Shown: positions 48,886 through 60,470 of the stretch, piece after piece
Position numbering within the stretch: position 1 is the stretch's first letter
Layout of the letters: each line of letters begins with the position of its first letter
From: Perkinsus chesapeaki
Lineage: Eukaryota > Perkinsozoa > Perkinsida > Perkinsidae
DNA length: 64,000 nucleotides
Direction: 5' to 3'
Assembly (NCBI GenBank): GCA_013115145.1
Contig: JAAPAO010000033.1
Span: forward strand, 58,483 to 122,482
The notes under the pieces: model-generated
The model's input: the letters and a program-made list of their open reading frames with translations, nothing else
Told to the model about the DNA's origin: nothing
Databases searched by the model: none
Translations under genes and position numbers: made by a program

Positions 48886-51800
48886 ATGGATGTCCTACTC
48901 CGAACTGTTGATGCCAGGGTGTCAGTAATAGACACCCAACTTGCATTAAGAGATGCCCTCGATGTGCTAGACCGTAATGGCACCAACAGCCCAGAGGTAG
49001 GGTATTATCCCAAGGTCTTTTAACCTCACTTTTTTCAGAGCTATAAGGTGTTTGGCAAGCTATTCGAGACCTGTCGTAATGGAGGTCCTGACCTAGTAAC
49101 AGCTATCCTAGCTGATACGGATGTTATGGGCTCCATGCTACGGAATGTTGTTCCTAGGCTGCAAGATATAGAGGATTCAGAGGCTCTACAGGTACCTCCT
49201 CTCCTCCTTAGTGTTATACCACTGTCTGGTTGCCTTTAGGACTGTCTATCGTTCCTTGGGCTGCTTGTTGCTGAAGTCCCTGCTAGTGATGACGATGATG
49301 ATAAGCGGAATATAGGAGAAAAGTTGAGGAATAGATGTGCGGAGAAGATGCTTGAGCTTTCCAAGGATGGCTCCGAAATAGTCCGTCTTATCACCAAACA
49401 GGATTCTGATATGTAGCACCTCACCACCTTCTTGTTGTAACATACTGCTCAGGTATCTTCTTTACGAGGAGCTCCGTTTTATTCAAAGTCTTCATAAGAG
49501 ATTCCCTCGCATTATAACTAGTGCTGTTTTAGAAGCCCCTGAGGTACGGGCATGTTCTACTCGAGCACTCTTCATCACCTTTTTAGGTTGTAGCATCCTT
49601 GGTTGATCTATTGAAAACCTGCCCAGCTGCTTTTGTCCGGAATGAATGTCTATCACTCGTCCATAACATGGTCTTTGGAGCAGCAGATGAGGCTGCTGGT
49701 CGAGGCGATACCACAACAACAGCAGTAGCAGCGGCGGAGCAGATGCAGATATTCCCGATGCTCGCCTTCCAAGGTTAGTGTGGTATATCCCTTCCGCGGT
49801 CATTTCTATATTAGGAGTTATCGAGGCTCTCTTCGGTATAGTACTTGAGGAGCCTGTGGTATCTGCTGGCGATGTGCCTGTTGTGGCACTAGAGACCAAC
49901 TTACGATTGCTCGGCCATGAGAAGACCAGGCGCTTCTGGCGCACTGGAGGGAGAGAGAGCGCTGAGTGGGCTGTAGAAGTGTTCCGGTAAGAAGGCATCC
50001 GAAGGGTAATGTGCTACTTGAAGTTATCAGGCATGCCCTCTATCCTAACCATCATCAACGGCAGTCAGCTGACTCGTCATTGTTTACAGAGGAGGATAAG
50101 GAGGAGGAAGGGGAGGAGGAGGAGCTGAAGGGAATACCCGACGTGGCTACCTTTAATACAGTAACTAGACCGTGCCGATATTGCGGAACTGCTTCGCTAG
50201 GTTTGGCCAACACTGAAACTGTCAATGGAGATACTGGTGACCTATTGGGGCAGTACTGCCAAGGGACGAACTGCTCAGACTGCTGCTGCTGAGAAGAGCG
50301 AAGAGAAAGCTTACTGTGTAGACCTCGGCCTAGTCGACACTATAACAGATCAAATCGATAAGTAGGAATACCGCCGTAGCCGAACGTGTTGGGAGTGTTT
50401 GCTCAGTTTTCATTTATCGGATGAATGCCGTCGTGAGTTCCTATCTATCGTACTCTCATTACTTCAATCCTGTGGTGCCATTACAGTAGAGAAGCTTACA
50501 TCTGGAAGTCAGCCACCACCGCCGCCTGGGGTCTTCAGTAAATTGGTATCTTGCATTCAGGCTATCCTTCACTATGGAAGATATGCAGTTTAATGCTGCA
50601 GTCCCCTCCACAATCCCTCTCCTTCAGATGCTCATTATCTAGCTTTATTGAGAAGGTAACACTGCCGTCCACAATGGATCATTCCTCTTCCAGGCCACCG
50701 ATCTGCCACCATCGATATCCACCGTATTGCAGAACTCACTCTGCGTTAGCTTCAGTGCCAGAGCCACTGCCGGCCATCTCAGGCAAGATGATGGAAGTGA
50801 CGATGATTTTGAAGCAGGAGTGTCACCTACTCCTGGTGCCTGGGTTGTATCCCATTTACGAGGGCTCTCCCAGGATAATGATGATCTCTTGTCGCGGTCC
50901 GCTATGCATACTAACGCTTGGTTCTCACTACAGTTGGTTATGAACTGTGTGAAGGGGAAGAATACACAGTCTCAGAAAATGATGGTATGCAGCCGTCTAT
51001 CCGCCACTTGAGCATTATACCTCTTCTCCTTCAGGCCGCCTCCGCTCTTATGCCAAGCTTGACTGGTGGTTATGAATCCTTACTAACATTTATCGATAAG
51101 GTATTCCTCAGCCTTGCCAATAGCCTTATAGAGACTGTTCACGGTGATGAGAATGAGGCCCCTAGCATTGATGATACCTCTGTATGGTCTAAGGATCCAG
51201 CTACTCTGCCTACAACTGTCATAGCGGTGCTGCAGACCTTACTAGTATTTCGAATAGATGGGGGTATAGATGATGCCATTAGCACTGAGCCTATTTATAT
51301 TAAAGTACTTGAAGGTTTATTCAGATACGATGGGCTAGGCAAGGTAGCTTAATCACATATAACAGAGATCCCTACCTCGACCGTCTTCAGATGGATATCA
51401 ATGGTTTAGCCTCCCTTCTGCTTGGTAGCTGTCTAAAGGTCTCCTGTGCCAATAGCGATCTTGCTACGTCTATCATAGAGTCAGATATTGGCATAATACC
51501 TTTGTACCAGGCAGGCGCCACTCTATTGGATACTGTGCCCAGCCCACCTTTAGGCACTATAGCCAAACGCCCAACTTGGTCAGTTAAATGGTATTAGTGG
51601 AAGTTTTATACCAGCATCAGGTATCCTTCATTCTTCATCGGTATGGCTAGAAGAGCTCATCAGTCTGCGCAGAGGTCCCTTGTTGAACAGACACTCAGGA
51701 TACGGAGTTCTACAAAGGGAAATGATGAGATAACAAAACTGCGTAGTTTGCTTGAAGTCCAGCAAAAAGAGGTTGCCAAGTCAAAACAAGAGGCTCGGGA

Positions 51801-52409
51801 TACTGTTAAAGTGAGTCCTATTTATTAACAGCTGTGTTCCTTATTGCGCTCCCTTTCTTCAGGTACTGGCTGATATGTCTGAGCAATTGTCTGAGTTAAG
51901 GGACACTGACACCGCTACGCTGGTTAAGCGTATCGAATCCCTTCAAAAGGCTAATACTGCGCTTACAGGGGAGGTTGATGCCTTGAAAAAGGATAATGAG
52001 AACTTATCCAAATCACTTGTTGCGGAGCGAGCAGCTGCATCGCGGCTGATGGCTGAATCTTCCTATCAGATGAAGGCTCTTGCTGGGTAAGCTTCTTCTT
52101 ACATTCTAGGTCATCACTATCTGTAGGTGTTATCGTGACGAGAATCTTCGAGTACAAAAACTGATGGCACAGCAACGAAAACCAGCCAACGATGATGCCG
52201 GTGATGACAGCAAGCCCGAGATGGACGGGTCCTCTGATCGAGAGGACTTGGTGAATCTGATAGCAGCGTTGAAGAGATTGTGCCCCTCTGTCCTAGACAT
52301 ACTTGCTGCTCCTATTGACGAGCCTATATCCAATGGGCTGCCACCTGGCTCAGGCACTATTAGTGTTATGAATGATGATAGCAGCGATACTCCAGTTGAT
52401 GAACATTAA
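48886..52409 (+). CDS. USO1: Golgi vesicle-tethering factor Uso1/p115
   Basis: Tethers COPII vesicles at the ER-Golgi interface. The armadillo head begins MDVLLRTVDARVSVIDTQLA. Exons then give SYKVFGKLFETCRNGGPDLV, VASLVDLLKTCPAAFVRNEC, IEALFGIVLEEPVVSAGDVP and ALETNLRLLGHEKTRRFW, the p115 block where a new arm is followed by N-x-x-x-F-F/W-x-x-G. The head ends DINGLASLLLGSCLKVSCAN, the conserved segment before the coiled coil. The coiled coil covers 51690-52160 (EITKLRSLLEVQQKEVAKSK; SLQKANTALTGEVDALKKDN). The C-terminus is acidic (SVMNDDSSDTPVDEH), as in p115. The coiled coil is short for the family (about 150-200 residues). Confidence 0.8.
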
Positions 52410-52548
52410 CATACTTACTACTGTTAAGATACCTTGCTACCATTGCTGACGAAATGACCATTGTTTCTCGTTCATTGCATTATTCGCGTACTCGAGTTGG
52501 GTATTTCCATTCAATACGCTAAGTTCGGGTATCGCCCATTATGTGGCT

Positions 52549-55500
52549 ATGATCTGTTTTATCTGGTTACTCACCGTCACTATTTTGCTCCTCCAAATAG
52601 AACCCACTAACGCTGCTCCGCTCATACCAGCAAAGTGGATATCTCGGCAGTTCTGTCTGCAAGTGAGATCGTTCCGGCTATTCTACTTCCATTCCGTCTT
52701 GTCAGGCGACCGGCCCACACCTTAGCGTCTTTAACCTAAAGCCTCTTGCTCGTTCAAACGACAGTATCGCCGCTCTTACTAATATTACTATAGGCAGTTT
52801 CACCGGTGACGCCATAGTACTTGCGAACGTGTGCCAGGGTGAGTGCTGCTTTTTGCTCATCTGTAGTGTCAGTTATACTGCAGGCCTGCAGACCGAGCCT
52901 TTATTGGCTTCGTCTACCGGCAATGCCACTGTGGGAGCAATAAAGCTATCATCTGGGGATATAATAAGAGTTGGTGGCTGGGATAATACAGACTGGCATT
53001 TGGCCGATCGTAGAGGTGTGAACGAGTAAGTTGTACGGCCATAACTTATGGCGCCCTACATAGGGGGCAAAGGGCCCCCCCTGGGTTGACAGGGAGGGGG
53101 TGCTCTGCCCCCCTGGGTATGGGGGGGGGAGGGTTAGTTTGAGAATTCGTCCTGAGTTGCACGGGCCCCGTGCATTTCGCTCCCAGTAGTTGCCTATCAA
53201 ACCAGGAAAACCCCAAGGTATTCGATAGCGCCGCGAAGTCGAGTGTAGCGATTGTTTTTCTCATTGAAATTGGTACGAATTGTGTTCCCGGCAGCCCGGC
53301 GGGCTGCCCTTTGTATACTGCAGTGTCAGATTCTTGTATTACTTGACGAGAAATTTTCGTCTGGAACCGTGCTGTTTTTCCTCACAGAGCTACCTATCAT
53401 CCTCATTGTACTAGACTCTGATAACCTCAGTGTAACTTCAGCGCTCTGGGGAGGGTCAAGAGCGCCTTACGGGCAACCATGAAAGATGAGGAATGAGATT
53501 GACTATTTCGTTGACACTTTCACAGAGATGTCGTTTATCGAATAGAGTCGAAAAAAACGGCCTACGATTTCATAGCCGGAACTGACTTCAGGCGCAAACA
53601 CTTCGCGTCTTCCCTGATGTTATAGGAGTTGGTACTCAAATCGAATGGACTTTACTCTTTGAGTTGAGAAAGAGAGAAAAATTTCCTCAACTCATAGCCT
53701 ATGAGTCATAGGAAAAATTATCGGAAAAAAGGATAGGTGATTCAGAATTACTAATTCACACCATATAACTTGTTTGGTACAAGGGACCCGGGCACCGGCG
53801 TCGGGCCCCGGGGTGTGCCCCCCTGGGTTTCTGGAAGGTTGGGCGAAAACCGTTTTCGGTGGCCGTAAGGTCCTTATGGCCCATAAGGTCTCATCATCCA
53901 TTGAATATGTCTCAGGTCACTGGGCGTTAGATTAACTCATAAGGCAGGGGATAGTAAAGATTGTCGGTATGATAGAAATGGATGGGTGCTTCATCAAGAG
54001 TTCCCCTGTGACATCACAGCTGGAAGTGTCCCTCATATAGTCAAGTCACATTTCTATAACAATCCTGAGGGTAAGTAAGGCACACTTAGGCTTCTTTTCC
54101 TAGTGCGCGTCTATGATCGGCCTCTAGTAGATCTGATCTACTAGGTAATTATATATCCATAATTAATCTATTATTAATGATCTGTATAATTATCCCTCAG
54201 ATGGTTGCTCCATATACCTTTCCTATTCCCCCACATCAGCGGCCTGCCCTATACTCCATCTCGATGTAGTCTCCCAGCTATTTGACCCTCATGAGTACGA
54301 AACCGATAAGTCACCCCCTCTTATGTTATTTCTCTCTATCAGGCCGCGTTTATTAGGTGGGGTCCTCCTTGTGTTGGCAGGAATACCTTTATGTATTAGA
54401 GGGCTCAGAATGTCCAAGGCTGGGACGTTCATCACTGGTTTATCGCTCTTTGGTGCAGTAGCCTTTGGACTCCTAGCTCAACTAGCGTTTAATGATTCAA
54501 CTCATGATAACTATGATGATTCATGTAAATCGATACCTGTCCAAGATCCCCGCCTCCACTTTCATCTATTCAGATCGGGGATCCTCGGGTATCCTACCAC
54601 AGTACACAGTCCTCGAGACACTCTTTGTCGTAGCAGTATCCTTGATGACCGGCTATATAGCTGGTGAAGTATTCGTGAAGTGTATTCCGTTTCTCGTTGC
54701 TATGATTGGTGCTTGGGCTGGTTGCTTGCTGTGCTGGGTGTAGGAGTGCAACAGTTGTCTTGGCTGTTTTCAAAAGGTGCCTTGTTAGGATATTCGATGC
54801 TATTATGTCCCATATGGGCTCAGAAAGCTATAGCGGCGGTGGTGGTGGGTCTAATATGGAACATGAAAATATGATGTTTAACCCAGAAGAGGATGAAGAC
54901 AAGACTATAGCATGGCTGATGGGAGGGCCTAATAGTGATGATATACTTAAGAATACTATACAGGATTCCCTATCAACAGCTAGTGGTGGAATGACACGTT
55001 GCTTCCTGTATGCTGGTATGGCCATTTTGTCCTTTATATTCGGTAAAGCTATACTAAGTTATCTTTTGCGGGAAATTTCTCCTTTCCAGCCCTACTATCG
55101 GTCGAGTCCATGGTACCTTTCATTATAATGGCAACAGCTCTCATTGGAGCTTTCTTTATAGTGCAGGGGACTGGCAATATACTCTTCGCTATAAAGGGAG
55201 TGCAACCTGAGCAATCCTTGGCTGATCTCATTATAGAGTCTCCCTCAGGTGAGCAGCAGTTTTCAGTTGTATACCTGTCCTGTTGTATTCTTAGGTTTGT
55301 CTGGTTGGTTGGTTTTAATCCTCTTGCTTATACTATTCGCCTGGGGTGTGGCTGTACAATCAAAGAACTTCGATAAGGTCGTCCACTCCCTACCTACTTT
55401 CCCTTACCATTACAGAATACGGTTTATCAGGTTCTGTATCATACAACCAGCCTGTTATCTCCTCGAGGTAACGTCTCGAGTGACGTCCATGATGCTGCTG

Positions 55501-55879
55501 AGCCTAATGGTCCCCAGCCTTCGAGCGCGCTCTACCACAGGCTGGACGAGGCTCGCTGAGGCTCGTGTTTCTTATGCTCTTTTTGGACGGAAGCGTCTTG
55601 CCTTTGTCAATTCGGTTAATGAGCGTGTTCTTACGCAGCAGCTTTCGCTTGTTGATTGGTGTCGGGAGTATGGGTATAACACAGTCGAGGCCACCAACAG
55701 TCGATGGCGTTATGGAAATGATAAACCAAATGTGCGAGGACGATCGCAGTGAAGTCATGAGACTGTTACTGACAAGTGATGGAAAGGAAAGCATCAATAG
55801 ACTAGTATGTCATCTACGATGGCTATCCTCCCTTACATGTTACCTCTCTTCAGTCATTATGGAGCATTATGACGCATAG
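52549..55879 (+). CDS. TMEM198-like (DUF4203) multi-pass membrane protein
   Basis: Signal peptide MICFIWLLTVTILLLQIEPT, then a lumenal region rich in Asn-x-Ser/Thr sites (ALTNITIGS; STGNATVGA). After the long third intron comes DCRYDRNGWVLHQEFPCD. The membrane domain starts RLLGGVLLVLAGIPLCIRGL, FITGLSLFGAVAFGLLAQLA, VVAVSLMTGYIAGEVFVKCI and FLVAMIGAWAGCLLCWV, the small-residue-rich helices of the TM7S3/TMEM198 domain. A loop with EEDEDKTIAWLMGG and further helices (IIMATALIGAFFIVQGTGN; WLVLILLLILFAWGVAV) follow. The C-terminus is ambiguous: one frame ends at 55752, another (TVDGVMEMINQMCEDDR) at 55879. Confidence 0.6.
53026..53915 (+). mobile_element. Oversized intron carrying a GC-rich palindromic element
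   Basis: The intron is about 890 nt (or 905 with the acceptor at 53930), while most others here are 40-55 nt. Just inside the donor is a palindrome GCCATAA-C-TTATGGC (53038-53052). Near the acceptor are a hairpin CGAAAA-CCG-TTTTCG (53844-53858), then GGCCGTAAGG-T-CCTTATGGCC (53861-53881), overlapping CCTTATGG-C-CCATAAGG (53872-53888). The motif CCCCCCTGGGT occurs three times in the same orientation (about 53075, 53108, 53818). There is no transposase-like frame. This suggests a non-autonomous element or introner-type insertion. Confidence 0.6.
54124..54144. repeat. Perfect 21-nt palindrome in an intron
   Basis: CTAGTAGATC, a central T, then GATCTACTAG. It lies in a roughly 128-nt intron of the TMEM198-like gene, which is also longer than usual. 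Confidence 0.85.
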
Positions 55880-57989
55880 AGCCATCACCAACCTAGATAG
55901 ACAAGAGTATCTTGATCGCGGTGTTGTCTGCTATAGCGGGATATGCCCGTGCTGTAGGAAGCCTGTGTGTATTGATGTAAACTGTCGAACAAGAGAAAAG
56001 GATGTCACTAGTAGGTATGTCTGTGTACAATGTATTACAAGTTCCCTTGTAGATCCGCAGAAGGCTACCGATTCCCGATACGCCTACGTTACAGTACTTT
56101 ACGGTTCAAAACCTAGCTATTTCCTACAAGCTCTGGTCTGCGGATGGGGCCTCCGATCGATGAATTCATGCCATGATTTAGTGGTGGGTACTTACCTTAC
56201 CGACGTGACAAGTCTTCCTTTGTCCCCAGCTCGTCCACACCAAAGACGTCCCAATGGCTTACTTGAAGTGCCTACAACAAGTCTTCACTCGACTACATGT
56301 TGTGGAGTACATCACCTGTTGTAAACGGCTTCTTGCCGGGGAGCAATCGACACGCTTCGATTTAGTAACGAATGGTACCCCAGTGTACTAGAGGGCTTTT
56401 TTAGGTGTTCACGAAGCTTAGATGCCTAGAGCTAGATCAACTGGGCTACGATAAGATTGTCCTGGTAGACTCCGATACATTATCAGTTAGTAACATGGAT
56501 GACTTGTTTGACCTACAAGCCCCAGCAGCAATGAAAAGAGGTGCTTATCAACCGGTACATGGTTCAATGTTCCGGGCTGAGTCTCTCTACTCTAAAGGAT
56601 GGTAGATTACTGCTTATAATCTACCCCTTACACTAATCGTTACAGGTGGGGCAACGCTACGGGTATCAATGCTGGTATAATGCTACTAAAACCTGATAGC
56701 TGGGAACTAGAACAAATGATAGAAGAAATAACAGACGATACTCATCCAGAGCATTGTTATTGTAACGGACCTGAACAGGACTATCTATCACGTTACTACT
56801 CCGATTGGAGGCATGTCAGTTGCAGGTCAGGGCTCCTGCCTCGGATAGTTCTGTAATGTTGTTGTCTTCAGGTATAACTTTCAGCTGCACCATTTATATT
56901 TCAACTGTCTAGACAGCCCATTCTATCACAACATTGAATGGAATACTGTATCGAAAGATGATGTTAAGATGTTTCACTATAGCACCGAAACCAAACCCAG
57001 TGATTGGGTACTGGAAAAGATACTTGCGTCGATTGATGGTGTGTTGCCATAATGACCCTTTAGCACAAACTTCTCCTGCTCCAGGTCGTTTACCTGAGGA
57101 CTTAGACTCCTTTGCGCTGACTATGAGATCCAGACTACCCAGCTATGTCGGGCTGTGTGCAGTGGATCCTTCCGTTACTCTTGGTATGCCGCCCTCTGGC
57201 TGGTCATTTCCGTGAGGAATAATACCAGGGTCGATTATAAATCTAGCTACTATCAGATACGGCACGTATATGTCAAGCGATTGGGTTCGTACACGGTATT
57301 GGTATGAGTGGGTCTGCCCCTCTCCCACAGTGTCGACGTGCAACAGCAGCACTCAAGAAGGGGCCAGTTCAGCTTCGAGTGACAACGAGCAACGATATTC
57401 CGATGAGGATGGCAAATCTGAGTCTCCTGGCTGGGAAATGCGTGAGATGCCAGAGCCCGTGAGCCAGAAAGCTCTAAAACGCGCGGACGACATCACCGTT
57501 TCTGCCTTCAACGATTGGTATAAGGCTTACTTGAACGTGAGAGAGCATCTTGCAAGCTGTGGACTAAACCTAGAGCGTATTTTACAAGATGGCCTATGTG
57601 GCACTCTCTGTGCTGGGTGTAATAATGTACTCCCGTCGACCAAGACAGGACCGTTCCCAGTTTGCGTGGATACCCCGCATGATGATCAATACTGCATTGA
57701 CTGTTGTGAAAGCTGGGAGACTATACATATGTGGGATGAAGACCATAACGCTAACACATCGAGGGTGCCCTGCGAGCAAGAAGACGAAGAATGGGCACCT
57801 TGGGAAATCGATACCGTTGCAGAGTTTGAAAGAGTGAACCGCTATAGAGCTCGTCCTAGGTGTATATCCCCCAATGAAGGGTGGATGGTTCTTGGGCGGC
57901 ATGTTCGCGCTGGTGAATGCCCATCAGAGTATCTACACGTCGGTACAGCAACCTGGTCTTCTAAAGCCTTCCGTAATAATGCCTGCTAG
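55869..57989 (+). CDS. GT8 (glycogenin-type) glycosyltransferase with Cys-rich N- and C-terminal parts
   Basis: Starts MTHRAITNLDRQEYLDRGV. The N-terminus carries a zinc-ribbon-like set: CYSGICPCCRKPVCIDVNC then YVCVQC. The GT8 core begins YAYVTVLYGSKPSYFLQALV, continues KLRCLELDQLGYDKIVLVDS, whose DSD forms the DxD metal site, then NATGINAGIMLLKPDSWE, GPEQDYLSRYY and MFHYSTETKPSDWVLEK, the typical C-terminal HYS-x-x-KPW-like block. After 57050 a second region follows: RYWYEWVCPSPTVSTC and several Cys pairs (CGTLCAGC; CIDCC). Introns include about 57209-57253. The 10-nt overlap with the previous gene's possible end leaves the start uncertain. Sugar donor unknown. Confidence 0.7.
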
Positions 57990-58013
57990 CAACTGTTATA
58001 TTGAAAGGCAGGT

Positions 58014-58536
58014 ATGAGCTTCATCCTCAAACTTTCAACAGAAGCTGGCCCGGCGAATCAGCCTACCAGAGTTATAGAAATAGTAGACAGCAGACACAAT
58101 ACGATCATCACAATTGACCCCCGAGGGACTGCCACTGTCCCGTGCTCACTGGGCTCAAACCACCAAGTCACTTGTCCACTGCTTGAACCAGGCTCCACCG
58201 CTAGGTTCGACCTAATGGTAACGTTCAGGGCGGTCACGCTAAGCTACACATTGTGCTATATGTAGTTGTTTATTTGCTCAGATTCGGTTGGTACCATCAC
58301 CTCACCTTCAAGAAGTTGCGGTACAAGAGATTTGTACAGGAGGATCGCCGCCACCGCCGACAGTTTACAATGCGGGACCAGCTACAGCCGAATGTGTACG
58401 AATACGAGCAGGCAACAACAGTGCTATGTCTCTGGTTTTTCAGACATTGCCGGTGGGACCTAACTATCATGTGTTCATAGGAGACAATATTGAGAGTGTT
58501 AATTCACTGTATGATTTGCTTATCACTCCGCAATAA
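58014..58536 (+). CDS. Small hypothetical protein
   Basis: Two exons (58014-58217; about 58281-58536) joined in frame across an intron with clear GT/AG ends. The product is about 150 residues, beta-rich: MSFILKLSTEAGPANQPTRV, VEIVDS-like and TIITIDPRGTATVPC, then VYNAGPATAECVRIRAGNNS and VGPNYHVFIGD. The repeated strand-turn pattern may be an Ig-like or C2-like sandwich; no family is recognised. It starts only 24 nt after the GT8 stop. Confidence 0.5.
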
Positions 58537-59195
58537 ATTAGGAGTTCATGCATAGAGCCACAGCCGAGTGCGTTTCCATAACATACTCTTTGTGTTATAA
58601 GTCATGTAATGTCCCTTCTGTGAGTAGCTAAGATATTATCGTAGAACACTAGCTATCTAATATTATCATACCCCTAGTGTATCCCTCCCAGTATCGAAAT
58701 GGAGCTCTTTAACTGGTATGCGTCATGCGCCATACCCCAAATTGTGTAGCGCCTCCTTGAGGCGGAGACAGCAGATATCTTGTTTAGTATACGCGTGCCT
58801 GTTACTACATATTTTAGCATCGTGTATTGCATAAGTCACGTCAAGCGCCATCACTATTCGATGACCATCAGTGCACAAACCACCTGAAGAGAGGGAGTTG
58901 TATCATATATCACGGCTCCCTAGAGGCCCGAGGGCTTATCAGCAGAATTACACAAAAGCTGTCCCTCCTTCCTACGTCGCACAAGTGGTGGGCTATGTAG
59001 GCTAGTAGCTAGCTTGGTGACCCCCAGAAACGTGCAATTTGCCCCGTATTCAAGAGATTTGTCGGCTACGAAACATGAGTTGTTCGTAGCTACATTCGGA
59101 TGCTTGCGAGGAACGGTTGGAGCGTGAGGCGTATCGTGGGTTATAACGGTAACAATTTCGTTTCATTTAGTTTTATTAAGGCTCTGACTTCCTCC
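58537..59195. other. Intergenic region upstream of the ENT transporter
   Basis: About 560-660 nt of noncoding sequence with no recognisable RNA gene or repeat. It contains the presumed promoter and 5' leader of the intronless transporter gene. Confidence 0.5.
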
Positions 59196-60470
59196 ATGTC
59201 CTCTCCTGCTGTGGAGCCCGCTACCGATCGAGAGGTGAGCAATACCTCTGATATCGTAGAAGAGAAAAAGACAACACCTGTGCCAACTGTTGACTGGTCC
59301 TTGAAGGCTCAGTTCTGTGTCATCGGTTGTGTATCTCTCCTTGGTTGGAACTTTATCCTAGGAGAATTGGGTACATTGATTGACGCATTTGGTGCTTCAT
59401 ACGGTACTTGGGTTTCTATGTTTTATTCTCTCTTCATTAACATAGGCCAGTTAATGCTGGTTTATGTTGGTAATAGATTTAAGTTCGGTCCTCGCTTTTA
59501 TATCGGCTGTGTCGGTATGGGTGTATCCATGATGGTTATTGCCGTTTGTGCCATCACCTTCGCCAGGGCTAATCACGTGGCTGGCTTTGTATGCGGTTGC
59601 TTACTCATCGCCATTTTCGGTTTCTCCAATGCTCTCATGGAGTCCTCTATGTTCGGTTTGGCTGCTCTTGTAACAGCTGATTGCACGAAATGGATTATGG
59701 TTGGTGAAGGCTTTGCCGGCTTGCTCGCTTGGCCCGTCAACAAGCTCTGTCAAGTGATTGTTGAGGCCTGCGGTGCTGACGACCCATCCGACATGATGTA
59801 TATTAGAATGGTCGTGTTCTACTTTGTTGGTATGATTGGTAACTTGGCTATCATCCCTATGTACAAGTATGCTATGGAACCTCATCCCTACATGATTGAT
59901 GTCTTAAAGATCCAGCAGGATAGAGTTAAGTTCCAGTTGAAGAAGACAATGAAGCGTCCTGTAGGACAGGTTATCAAAGATAGTCTTCCTCAAGCCTTCA
60001 ATGTATGGCTTAACTTTACCATTACCTTCACTACTTTCCCTTGGCTAATCTTCGAGATGACTCCCTCATCTCTTAGCGTTGGTTCGTTCGGTCAGTTGAT
60101 GACATACTGCTTCCAGGTCTTCGATACTCTGGGCAGATTTTCTCCCAACCTTCATGTTAAGCTTGGAAAGAGAGCTACCCGGTATGTATGTATCGGCCGT
60201 TTAATTTTCATTCCCTTGATGTTCCTTTGTGTCCACATAGCAGCTACCCCATTCGATGATGATTGGTTCCGATTCATCGTCATGGCTTTACTTTCAGCCA
60301 CCAATGGTTGTGTAGCTACATGGTGTATGATACACGGACCTTCCCAGGTCGATCAGGAGGAGAAGGAAGAGCTCGAGATTGCCGGTTACGTTATGGCATT
60401 TGCCTTGGTGTTCGGTATCTTCAGTGGCTCTATTATCGCTATTATTATTCAGCAGAGTGCTTATATCTAA
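59196..60470 (+). CDS. Equilibrative nucleoside transporter (ENT/SLC29 family)
   Basis: Imports purine nucleosides or nucleobases, important for purine-auxotrophic parasites. One exon of 424 codons from MSSPAVEPATDREVS, or 456 from an in-frame ATG at 59100. Hydrophobic segments number about 10-11. Family blocks visible: TM1 CVSLLGWNFILGELGTLID; TM5 GFSNALMESSMFGLAALV followed by GEGFAGLLAWPV; TM8 FQVFDTLGRF with the FDxxGR motif; C-terminal ELEIAGYVMAFALVFGIFSG. The codon use is rich in C/G third positions (GGT, CTC, TTC), unlike the upstream AT-rich genes, which suggests high expression. A GC-rich 5' leader may contain the trans-splice or start region. Confidence 0.85.
   Translation: MSSPAVEPATDREVSNTSDIVEEKKTTPVPTVDWSLKAQFCVIGCVSLLGWNFILGELGTLIDAFGASYGTWVSMFYSLFINIGQLMLVYVGNRFKFGPRFYIGCVGMGVSMMVIAVCAITFARANHVAGFVCGCLLIAIFGFSNALMESSMFGLAALVTADCTKWIMVGEGFAGLLAWPVNKLCQVIVEACGADDPSDMMYIRMVVFYFVGMIGNLAIIPMYKYAMEPHPYMIDVLKIQQDRVKFQLKKTMKRPVGQVIKDSLPQAFNVWLNFTITFTTFPWLIFEMTPSSLSVGSFGQLMTYCFQVFDTLGRFSPNLHVKLGKRATRYVCIGRLIFIPLMFLCVHIAATPFDDDWFRFIVMALLSATNGCVATWCMIHGPSQVDQEEKEELEIAGYVMAFALVFGIFSGSIIAIIIQQSAYI

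Noticed and set aside
49492-49998. 168-codon minus-strand frame
   Set aside because: It overlaps Uso1 exons that match the p115 head on the plus strand.
52549-55879. TMEM43 as the identity of the membrane gene
   Set aside because: The helices with small residues and the repeated membrane hairpins fit TMEM198/DUF4203 better, and TMEM43 signature blocks are missing.
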